A program made the position numbers and the translations under genes. 64,000 nucleotides of DNA from Phoronis australis (taxonomy: Eukaryota; Phoronida; Phoronidae). The DNA lies in NCBI GenBank assembly GCA_002633005.1, contig NMRA01000211.1, positions 414,433 to 478,432 on the forward strand, given 5' to 3'. The notes under the pieces were generated by a model. The model did no database searches and was not told where the DNA came from. It worked only from the letters and a program-made list of their open reading frames with translations. Below are positions 39,641-50,900 of the stretch, piece by piece; the stretch's first letter is position 1, and each line of letters opens with the position of its first letter.

Positions 39641-41181
39641 CGGCGACATGCCCGATGAAATATATACGAGACAGAAGCCGGAGGGATTGAAATTAAGAAG
39701 ACGAACAGACGTCACCAAGGCCAGTACAAAACCGGCCACCCTCCCAGTGTCAGCAAAAAAAACGACCCGCGAGAAACAAATAGAACACCTCGAATCCAAA
39801 TAGGGGGCCGGTGCAATACCTGGGACCAAGGCGATGCCGAAACGGGTGCAACAAAGGTCTGTAATGGAGCGGGGAAGACAGAGTTTGGGCAAACGATGCA
39901 TTTTATACAATAGATGGCCCATGGGTGGTGCAGAATACGTCATACGTCGAATTAGTCTCAAGATAGGAAGGTGCTGTTGTTTTCATAATAGAAACTTGTT
40001 TGCCATACTTCATGCATGAAAAAACACCAAGCAACTCTGAAGAAACAGAAGCTAACAAAAAAGCTAAAACTGCTACTATGGGAGCACAATAGTAGGCAGT
40101 CATCCAAAACATTTTGGGCAGCACAGTTGTAGTCAGAGAGAACTCAAGTCATGGGCAGCCATTGATACGCTGAAAGGAAACAACCAGCAAGTTTTCAAAC
40201 ATCCTGAAAAGGAATCAGGAGCCAAAGCCACAGTCGCAACAATTACGAATCACCATTAGGGGACAGGGCTTGGAATGACCAATGACAAAAAAGAGAACAG
40301 GAAAGAGAAGGAATTGAAACCAAGAGGAAATCCTCTTAAAAGAGGAATATTCCAAGCCCTGGACGCCACAGCAGTCAAGATGAAAAAACAGCATCAGCCA
40401 TGGCCTTCTCATAGGGAACACAACTTCTATGTTTCATTAAGGATCCTTTGAGCAATGTGCATTTTATGTATTTCGCTAAAACTGTTACCATACAAAACCC
40501 AAAAATAAAAATGGTTCATGGGGAAAGGATATGAACACGCAGATGACAGGTATATCCATGATAATGCCAACCCATTCACGGATTACCCCAGCCCACTAAC
40601 CACCAAACTTCATCAGTAAGATGTTTGATCGCTTCAAAGACACTGCAGATACAGTAGCAGTGGGGCTTAGTACTTAGCCAAACGCGACTTCGCAAAAATC
40701 CCAAGTCGCCAAATCTGACATCGGAGTAGTCAACAAAAAATTCTAAAAACTTTCATGACGTATTGTTCTACAAAAATTGCGTATACCTCTTCCATTTCTC
40801 CCAGCAAAAGATTTGCTCTATCTAGCTGAATTACTCCTGCCAACAGAAAACGCAGACATCAGATATACTGGGGGCACGTGTTTCATGGTCGGACTTTTGC
40901 CGAACAAGTCTGACTTACATCTGTTTACTTCCTCTTGTAATTTGAGCATTTAATGTGTGCTGACTGCTGATTTCACAGTTAACATGTGCCGATCGTCTGC
41001 TTCAGCCACGAATGGAATATTGGGCCCAAAGGGCATATTGGTCATTGCAGAGCATGCGGGATATGCATCTGTCTTGAAATAACGCTTTGAAATGAAATGT
41101 ATCCATCATGTGAGATGCAAACCAGGACCAACTGTTGACTTGTTAAGCATGTTCAAGATCAACTTCAAACATGGCTGGCAT

Positions 41182-41560
41182 TAGGCAATGACCACCCAGC
41201 AGTCCTTCGTTCAGTTGCCCAAATCGGCAACTGGCCATTTTCAATACTGCGCGCACTCCTGGCAGACGTAGGAAAAACAGGAGCGCGTGCAGTGTAAAAA
41301 TAGCCAGTTTCAGATTTGGACAAGGACTGCTCAAGAAAAAGTTTGACCATGGGAGTATTTGTTTGAGTTAGAAGGAATTAAAGACATCGACCGCCTCCTC
41401 AGGTGTATCTCTATGCGCAAAAGGTCTTACAACTCTTGATGCAACTCGATGGTTTAATCAGTGTGAGGCACAATTCGCTGAAAAGTTTCAGGCGTAGGAA
41501 GCTCCATTAGGTGTTTCGCCATCTCCACTGGGACCAACTAGAGACGGTGGTCACTGTCTA
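41182..41560. mobile_element. Diverged MULE-like MITE, relative of 45209-45526
   Basis: Left end taggcaatgaccacc and right end ggtggtcactgtcta are imperfect inverted repeats. The interior shares gtgtatctctatgcgcaaaagg and ggcacaattcgctgaaaag with the two other copies. No target duplication remains visible. Confidence 0.6.
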
Positions 41561-43507
41561 AGCTCTGGCGTGACATACTTAAGGCGACACAGAAAATGTT
41601 ACGACTTCTGGGCACCTTGTCAATTTAATTTCAGTCATCAGAGAATTTGTCTGAATCAAAAATGAGCTTGTACAATTATTTCAATCAACAAATTACTATT
41701 TGAAGTTTAAACACTTTTGGAAGCCCAGGTCTCACTGGCACTGGCAGAAATACTCATGAAATACTTGGATACTGAACCCATTGTTGGTTTTCAACACAGT
41801 GCGGAGCAGAAGGTGAATCGAAAAAAAAAAACAACGTAAGTTGTCACTGTCATAAAAGGAGAACGTCAAACAATAACAGAAATTTTTATTAGACATAACA
41901 AATCGTGCAATTCTGCTAATAAGTGTACTTAAGTAGAATTTTTTGAGTTATTAGGTGTTTTGAAGTGGTCGACCAGCAGCCACTGCAGCCAAGCACGAAA
42001 TCGATCTAGCTCTCTTAAATTTACAAAACTGACTAACTGAAGCCACAAAATTTGGTAAAGTCACATTCCCAGCTTGCAGGTGAGTCACTTGGAAGTGTTT
42101 GAACAAATTATTATTTATTGCAAAGAGGTTAAAGATAGTACTGTGTACATGTGTGAATTAAAAAAAGGATTGACTCAAGTCTAAGTGATATATAAAAGTT
42201 TTAGGTTGTCCGAAGGGGTAGGAAATTCAGCTTGTACACGCCAAATTTTTGATTGACCTGGACAATCTGACAGGGTTATTGTTTACAATATGATGACACT
42301 GACCTACACACGATTTTGGAATCGTTCAATTCCTCACGTTATCTTTCCAAAAATATATGAATATATCCTCTACTGCATTTCCTTCGTATTTATCGTCGAA
42401 TTGCAGTTCGCACTATTTCCTGGTTGACACCGCCATGTTAGCTCAACTCAGTACTACAGCGACACGTGTCATCATCGATACTGAATGGTGTTTGCCCTCA
42501 CGAGGTTCCCACTAAAGTTTTCCTGACATAATATTGAGGAACAAGCAGCAGCATTTCACCTTTTCCAATTTTTTTAGAATTATGACCATTTATGCACGAA
42601 ATTGTTGGAAGTGATACCCTTTTCATCAAATTTGACCTCAACAACACCCTAGGCTTTTTCGTGGATTTTTTCCTAGCAGATGCGTAGTAGGGTCACCATA
42701 GGATCGAATACGAACCCTTGGGACCGCAACTCAAGCAGGGAATAGACCAGTCTCGGTCAATTTGAACTTATGAAAAGCGACAATCGGCAGAAGTCGGTAG
42801 ATTACCGGTTCAGTTTTTGACTGCCAGGTGATTCCTTCCATTCAACATGCAGTATTACAACCGAGTACTGGGAAATAATGCGAGCAGAAATTCACGGCAA
42901 AATACTAAGAGAACAGGTTAGGAGAAGTTTCTGTGTATTTTTGGAAAGCTAACCTTGCAACTGCTTGCAAGGAATCGAATGATGCCAAAATCACATGTAA
43001 TGTGTAAGTCATATTGTAAACAATTACCTCTGAGAGTCGTTAATTTTGAGTTCTGTAAGGTGATTAATTCATCAGCGCACCTCCACATTCTAATTCCATA
43101 CCCTCAATTCAGCAGATCTGAGAATCGACATTTATCACTTCCGCATATATCTCCGAGGAGAAATAAATGATACGTCGAGGTTAGTTACCACGTTCAGATA
43201 TTCTGAATAATTATTTGACGAATACACCGCACTGTGTAATGACCGTTTCTTTAGGAGACACAGACAAACACGGGAAATGTTTGAGAAATTGCTCGATTTC
43301 AAAACCCTTCGACCAGGCAAATGAATCAAAGGCGGCCATCTTGAAATTCTCAGGTTTGAGAGAAAAGTCAACAATTTTTTCATTGTTTCAAGCAACTCTC
43401 GAACACCTTTTACTCTGAAAGCACTCTTCTACATACAGAACATTCAATTACACAGCCAGAACTAATTTTTGAGTCAAAAATAAAGTAAACCGACTCCAAA
43501 ACCTTAC

Positions 43508-43613
43508 CGTTACGATTTCTCAATGGGCGTTAGCAATCATTCGGGGTCGCCTTTTCAATTCCATGAAGGGCAAAATAAGAATATGCGCTTGCGCTGTGCG
43601 CATTTATTTATAG
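43508..43613 (-). promoter_or_regulatory. Possible CDC42 promoter and non-coding first exon
   Basis: On the minus strand, ctataaata (43613-43605) is followed by a GC-rich stretch with repeated TGCGC/GCGCA (43602-43582, reminiscent of NRF-1 sites). About 75 bases further on is a strong donor, acg|gtaaggt, at 43508/43507. This order (TATA, start region, donor) and its position between the CDC42 acceptor at 38108 and the ELP5 start suggest the CDC42 first exon. A transcript would be needed to confirm it; a chance match cannot be excluded. Confidence 0.35.
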
Positions 43614-44854
43614 CGTCTGCTTTATTCTATTTTTAGATACTCAACGAGCTATAATAGGTCTACACATCTCATTCTTGAAGTCACTAGAATCAAAAGTAAC
43701 ACTGGAAGATTTAATAGGATGTGGGGAGGAGCAACTGTAATTTTCGTCGGACTATCTTTGCTTAATCCCTAAAGCAATTGCCAAAGTCTTTCTTTTCTCA
43801 GGGTCTCCCAAATCCGCCTAAGCCAGCATCACTCGTGGAAGCCTCCCTTAGGCATTTTTAGTGGCCAACGAATGTGACTGTGAGTCCACTGACCGAGTTT
43901 TATAGGCCTATGAGATTCATGCCTCCACCGTAGGCCTAGGTGTACAAGGGCTTGTTAAAATTATGTTTTTTTTATTAAAAATGGACATGCTGTTTAAAAT
44001 GAAAACAAAGTCATAAATTAAAAAACTGCACTGAACAAGGTTTTCGACATGTCATCTTGAAAATAAACATTATTATACGAAATTTGATCATATTATTGAT
44101 ACGTGTCTACCGTTGTTTCGTTGGTAGGCCAATTACTATACTTTTCTTTCTTCTAGTAATACTAGAATATTTATGACCTAACTTCACGCGACGGGCAAAT
44201 TCGTATGTCAAATTCTACAGGCTTCAGTTGGCTGCTTCATAGTAGATTTCAGAAAACAAATATGCTTTCCTAGAGTTAAATTGTTGAGTTGTGTAGATAC
44301 TTGGCTGCCGCATGCACATAGGCTTGTCGAATCGATTATATAGGATCGAATGTACAAATGCAAGTAACGAGGAAAGTCGTGCAGGAACTGCCTTCTCAGG
44401 ACACCGGCACTGAAGCCAGCAGGAGTCTGCGGTTTTTCTGAGCATTGCCAATATCCACAAAACAATAAATTTTTAATCAATCAATCAATTGTATTTGTGA
44501 AAGAAGAAAACCTGTGTCCATGGTTTTGCTTAAATTTGTCAAAAAAGACTGACAGGCCTACATTAATAGCAAAACAGTATCAAAGTTGAATTTTATTTGA
44601 GTGGATAATTAACTCTGTTTAGTTTATGGCCTTTCAAGCAAAAGGGGAAATTCTACTAGCAATTCTCAACAGCGTTTTGGAGAATAGAACACAGAAGTAA
44701 GGTATCAGAAAGTTTACTTGTGGTGACACATGTTCTGCTGAAAAAATCGAAGTTTTATGCCTGTCCAGCGGTCTCATACAGGCGGCAGCGACAAGCTGCA
44801 ACTGAAGCGACGTCTTGCGATATAATGCGTAGCCTGACGCCTAACGAGAAATTT

Positions 44855-44863
44855 ACCGGAAAT
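44855..44863 (+). promoter_or_regulatory. ETS-type motif just upstream of ELP5 ATG
   Basis: accggaaat, a match to the ETS core CCGGAA, lies 11 bases before the start codon. ETS sites close to the start are common in housekeeping promoters of animals. Sequence match only. Confidence 0.25.
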
Positions 44864-44873
44864 AAACAAAAAC

Positions 44874-44928
44874 ATGTTGAGCGATTTGCTGAGTGGCAAT
44901 GACTCCTCTAAATTGGTCGTCATTGAAG
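44874..44928 (+). CDS. ELP5: ELP5 exon 1
   Basis: ATG at 44874 in context aaaacATG; encodes MLSDLLSGNDSSKLVVIE plus one base, donor gtaaac at 44929. MLxxLL followed by a hydrophobic strand matches the family N-terminus, and the split Asp codon (G|AT) joins the next exon correctly. Confidence 0.85.
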
Positions 44929-47900
44929 GTAAACCATTGTTTATATGATAATTGAACTGTTTTAATTGTGAGCTAAACACCCAGTCTCAAGTTTTTGGAC
45001 GAATAACTGAGGAAGACAGCACTTGACGCTTCTCATACAGACAGTTGTAGATTAGGCAATTACATCGCCCTGACTGAGTCAGGGCGATGTAATTGCCTAA
45101 TCTACAGTCATATATCCCCAAGAGTTATAATTGACACATACCATGATTCTGTATACAATTTAGTCAACATAACTTGAACATATCCATGAAATGACTGTTG
45201 CGGTTCGCTAGGCAATGACCATCGCCTCTGACCTTCGGCCTGGTTAAAAAAATGAAAATGTTGATTTCACGATTTTGGGAACTGGAATAGGGACTGCTCG
45301 AAGAAAAAGTTTGATAATGGGAGTATTTGTTCGAGTTGGAAGGAATTAAACACATCGACAACCTCCTCAGGTGTTCCTCTATGCGCAAAAGGTATTTATA
45401 ACAACGTGACTTTGATGGTTTAGTCGGTGCAAGGCATAATTCGCCGAAAAGCTTCCGGCGTACAGAGCGCCTATAGCCTCTGCATCGCCTCTGGTTCGGG
45501 CCAACAGAGGCGATGGTCATTGCCTAGCGGTTCGCTAGAGTTTCTCTCACCGCCACCAGGTGCCATTTTGAGGAAGTTTCATGAAATCACACCTGTTGAA
45601 GAACAAAAAGTCCAAGGGACACAAATATAACAAATTTCACCTGATATCTTCCCACGCTGTTTTGCAAGTGTCGCGCGCCACATCACGCGCTTCGCTCCAG
45701 TCTATCGCTAGCCTTTGCCTAACTCACGTTGAAATATTTTGTGGTTATCACACGCACGGTGATAAAGTTAATGGTGACCAAAAAAGTGGAGTTGAAATTC
45801 TTCGCCAAAGTCACCTTAATTCTCATAACTATGCTTCTTTGAAGCTATGTGTAGAAGCAGAAAGGATCACTGAAGAAAGTAAGCGCCTTTTTAATTTTTT
45901 AGTTTTAAGTGTAGAATGTATTTTTGATGAGGTGAAAACTCTTAATCCGTGAGCGGATTTCGCCTACCGCCCATTTAAAATACATGGGACAAAATTAGTA
46001 CAGAGAGTGGTAGGAAGTATTGTTGCCCCTAACCGGCCAACCGAGGGGCTTCGTGTTGCCTAGTTGTAGATGTGCTTCCGGTGAATCATATGAGCCCCTG
46101 TTAGCTACTCGCTAACGGCAATTGCGTATTAGCTGAATGGTTGGCACACTCGCCGATTTTATGGGGGTTGCTGGTTCGTTTCCCGGGTCGGGTAATCTCG
46201 TCTATTACTAGAAATGGCGTAGTCGGCAAACGGATGATCTACCGATGAAGCACTACTGACTAGTACCTGTGAACCTCGGACAGCACGCATGGATGTTGAT
46301 GGTAAAAGTTCCAGGAGTCGAGGACATGTATGAGAGACTACCTTGTGTTGTGGTGGTAAAGGTACCAAGGGAAGTTGATGACCTATATGCGAGACAACCT
46401 GGTGTTCACCTTACGGGTGGCGTGTCTGTTCCGTAGGGAAGGGGGGAATGTTGTAGTTTTGGTTCCGGTGAATCATATGAGCCTCTGTTAGCTACTCGCT
46501 AACAAGCAACTGCCTGTTATTTGAATGGTTTGCACTCTGGCCTGTTTTATGGGAGTCGCTGGTTCGATTCCTGGTTTGGGTAATCTCGGCTATTACTGCA
46601 CAGTGTTCCCTTCCGAACCGCCACTCATTTCGGAGGCACTTCGCAGATAATTAATTTACCAAAAATTGGACGAAGTTTGAAGGAATTAGTAAACTTATCT
46701 TACTGTTATCAAATGTAGTTCTTGGGTTGTATTTGCACCAACGCTGAATATTGTGTAGACAGTGACCATTGTCTCTACTGGTACTGCCAGTAGAGATGGT
46801 GTAGCTCCTATAGGCACTTCGTACGCTGGAAGCTTTTCGGTGAATTATGCCTGGCACTGACTAAAACATCAAAGTCGCGTTGTTATAAATACCTTTTGCG
46901 CATAGAGGGACACTTTAGGAGACTGTCGATGTATTTAATTCCTTCCAATTCTAACAAATACTGTTTCTTCGAGCAATCCCTCGTTCAGTTCCCAAAATCA
47001 GTAACTCGCCATTTTTAACACTGTGCGCGGCAGGTGGTATGACGTCGTATTCCCTGGCGTGTGCAGTTTGAAAATGGCGAGTTACAGATTTTGGGAACTG
47101 AAGGAGGGACTGCATCGATGGCCTCCTAATGTGTCCCTCTATGCGCAAAAGATGAACGTGACTTTGATGTTTTAGTCAGTGCGAGGCATAATTCGCGGAA
47201 AACCTTCCAGCATATGAAGCTCCACCGTCTCTACTAGCAGATAGTCACTGTCTAAAAGTTGTGGTGCACTTGGTTGTAATCTGAATCGCCAAATGAATTT
47301 TGGCTTATAACCAACCATAACCTTGTTTATTGTTACCTAAAACCGAGATAAACCGTGGAGTTTAAGAAATTAATTAATTTTTAATTAAAACAAAAATTCT
47401 GTGTGTTGAGTTTGGCAATTATAAAAAGCATGATGCTCATTCAATAAAGCTATTTAAGAGGAAACACCAAGAATTTTGATGTAAACGCAAACCAATGTTT
47501 GATTGCTGGTGTGTCAGTTGTGTATCACTCCAACCACTGTTGCAATGGAGTTTTTGAAACAAGGTTTTGTCGATTATGGTAGATTCATTCCTCTTTATCA
47601 CTGCCATGTTGTTAGCATACTCTTTGCAAAGTTCATTCGACAATTTCAATTTAGTTGACGTGAAATATTAGATATTGAGTGAAACTTCCATTTTAGATTC
47701 CTGTGCAGTGAGTGGGCGAGCACTTCTCAAGTCCTGGGTATGCTACCTTGCCTCTCGTGTACAGTGTGTGCATGTTGTACACTATGATGCTGCACTTATG
47801 ACCGAGTTCAGAAGTGACTTACCTGGACACGTTTTAGCCAAGTAAGAATGTAACTTGCCAGCAGCCCTTTGATACATTAAACTGGAACAATTGAAAGTCT

Positions 47901-50900
47901 ACTGCAGTATTGTCGAAAGCATTTTCATATTAGTTCCGCAAATAGCCAACAGAGTTGAAATTGGGGAGAGTATAGGAGGGGTACTCCCTCCCGTGGAATT
48001 CAGGTCTCATTTTGTGCATTCTAGAGGCTTTGAAATGCCTTCTTTGAAGTACTATGGAAAATATTGGTCCAACAGCCCCCAGACCAGTTCCTGTGCTCAT
48101 GAAATTGTGTGTTTAAGTGAGAGTGCACTTTAGTAAGGTGAATTTAGCAACCTTGGTAATTTGAGTCATGCTTTCAGATTAATTAGGCAATATTACAGTA
48201 AATCTGAGTGGCCTGTTGAATTAACTGTTAGCCGAACTTGACCTATGGCAAAAGTCTTGGTCTTTTAAGAACTAATCGTTACATTATTCATTGGATAAGC
48301 CATTATTTTTAACCACATTGCAGGGCTTCATGGCATGACTACTCTGAAGACCTGCTTGGATGGGACAATGGCCTGTCATCTGTCGCTAGAAATCTACCTA
48401 AGCCATCATCAGTGCAGACAGAAGCTTATGTGTTCCACTCTTTGTCACCATTGTTGATGACTATGAGTGCAGCCTACGCATGTCAAACCTTACACAGCTT
48501 GCATAGCAGGAAAGGTAGTCTAGCAATAATCTACAGTATATCACAGGGGTTTTATTAATTTTGCATGAACATGCCACCTTTGGCTTCAATACCACAGGTC
48601 CTTTTTCGTAAAATGTAACTGAAGTGCTAAAAACTACTATTTACATTTTTTGACAATTGATTACACTGTCAGCATCATTAATCTTACCTGCGTATCACAG
48701 TCATGAATTCAATATCCCAAATACGAGAAATGAGAAGAAAATGTGACATGAACTTTCCTGGCACCAGTGTGTCATGTTGACCATCACGCGAGTTTCTTGT
48801 ACAAACTTGTACCACGTCGACGCTTCTCCGATGTCCTGTAAGAAAGTGAAAAGAGCCACAGCCATGCTCAAATACTGAGTTGTAGCAACCACCTCAAATC
48901 CAACTCCTCGCTATTCCTTATGCTATCATAAACCTCATGAAAATGTGCTGTAGTGTCTGACAACTTCTCACACTTAGCACAATGGAGGATGACTAGTGCT
49001 GTGATTGGTTGAAATGTTTTACGTAGTATATTTTGCCCAATAAATGCTTGTAACTCGAGATCAGTTAAAATATTTACACAGCCTAAGATACTGTTAACTA
49101 GTGTTCAAATTTGACAGTCGGTCAACTGGTGGTTTTTTTTTTTGGTTTTTGGTGTTTTTGATATGAAATTGGTGATTAAGTACTTTAAGACTCAAGACAT
49201 GAATTAAGACTTGCGTCCCCACTTCACATTTACTGCATAAAGGTTTCGCCATATAATTATTAGTACATCACAACCCAGAAATAATTGATGCAAATAATAC
49301 CAGTAACTGGCACTTATGGGTGTATTCTCTGATACTTTTGCTGAAGTTAGTTAATTATTTCTCAAAAATAGTTATATGCGGAAGACCAAATTTCTGACAT
49401 TTTATTCATTAGGTGGCATTTTTGTACCCACCTTTCCAGAGACTAATTTTTGTATTATTTCTATTCCTAGCTATAATGACTATTTCGCCAACCCAACTCT
49501 TTTTTTCATCTCTGGAAACAGCCTTTCTTATGCACGCTCCATGTTTGTTACGGAACATGTCATTCATAAATAACATTTCATTGAAGCAACTTTCTTGAAG
49601 CAGTTTTTAATTTCATTCTAGGTGCTGTAGTCCCTATCATAGCTTTAGTACATCGTGACCTACATGAGGATACAGACTTGCAGCTACTGGAGCACATTTC
49701 ATCCACTGTGATTACACTGTCTCCTGGTGTGGGTACACCATTTGCAGCAACGTGCTCCATACTGCACAAGAGATCCACGGGTAAAGTTAGCAAAAAGGTA
49801 TGTCTAATGTATTTCCTCTTGAAACACACTGGACTAGGATATTTTATAAGATATCTAGTAAAATTTATCTGGAAGCAAATAAACTTGCAGAAGACCATAT
49901 AACTATCAGGTGTGCGTTGTGAAACAGTGGTCAGTATACTAGATGAAATGAAATCATTAATGTTCCGTTATTGAAACTTCCTTAAGTTTGTTTACAATTT
50001 TCCAAGTTTGTTTTCTGTTTCAGGTTTCTCTTTTGCATTGTACACCTGAGTGAGAATAAACAACCCTTAACTTTTTCTGGAATTGATCTCATTCTGAACG
50101 CAGGTTAACAACAAAATTATATGCTGTCAAGTGACTGGTCATGACAAAAGATGGTGTCAGGCAGAGATCTCCTGACTGTCTATTTGCTTCACTAATGAAG
50201 TGACATGTTGCAAATGTTTGGTGCAAAAGATGGCTGTCTCTTAGAGTTAGTGTAAAAGATGTGATCAGAACATTTTGCTAACAAATTCATTCCTATAAGG
50301 ACAGTGGTGAGTTTCATGACAAGTGACTGAAGACAGGAACTTCACAGTTGCTGAACAAATTTTTTGCCAAGTAATTACGGACACATCACAGTATAGAAAT
50401 AAGTTATAGAAATTATCTTAGATACTAGCATTCATTTTTGGTCATGTGCATTATTTTTCAAAAATATTTGTGTGGAGTGTTATGCCAAATTTACGACGTT
50501 TCACGAGAGCGACCCTTGGTTTGATCCTAATATGCCTCAATTTGAGGGTTGTTTTTGATAGCATTTGGGTATCTAATCCAAGCTGAATAACTCACTGAAC
50601 AGCGATACTTGTGGATGGTGGTCATGCTTATTTTACCTGATTCTTGTTTACTTGCTTCTTTCAGCAGTTATCTCTTGATTTCAAGGAGTACTGTTTCAAC
50701 CATGAAATTCAATTCTTTTATTTGTCACACTCTCTGCTTATATGTCCCTCTTCCCGCTGTCATGTGTATTTCACTGTTTATTTTGCTTTGTATATGTTCA
50801 TTCCTCTTATTGCCTGATGATGTGACATGCAGTCACAAAATATAACTGGTATTTTAATTTGTTTGTTTGTTATGTCTCTCGGTGTTTTACTTCATACCTG

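Noticed and set aside
39596-39961. 121-residue minus-strand open frame as a gene
   Set aside because: Composition and position next to a repeat module suggest chance or transposon origin; no family recognised.
45581-45952. 123-residue open frame as a gene
   Set aside because: No recognisable domain, lies in ELP5 intron 1 close to a MITE, and has no splice or expression evidence.
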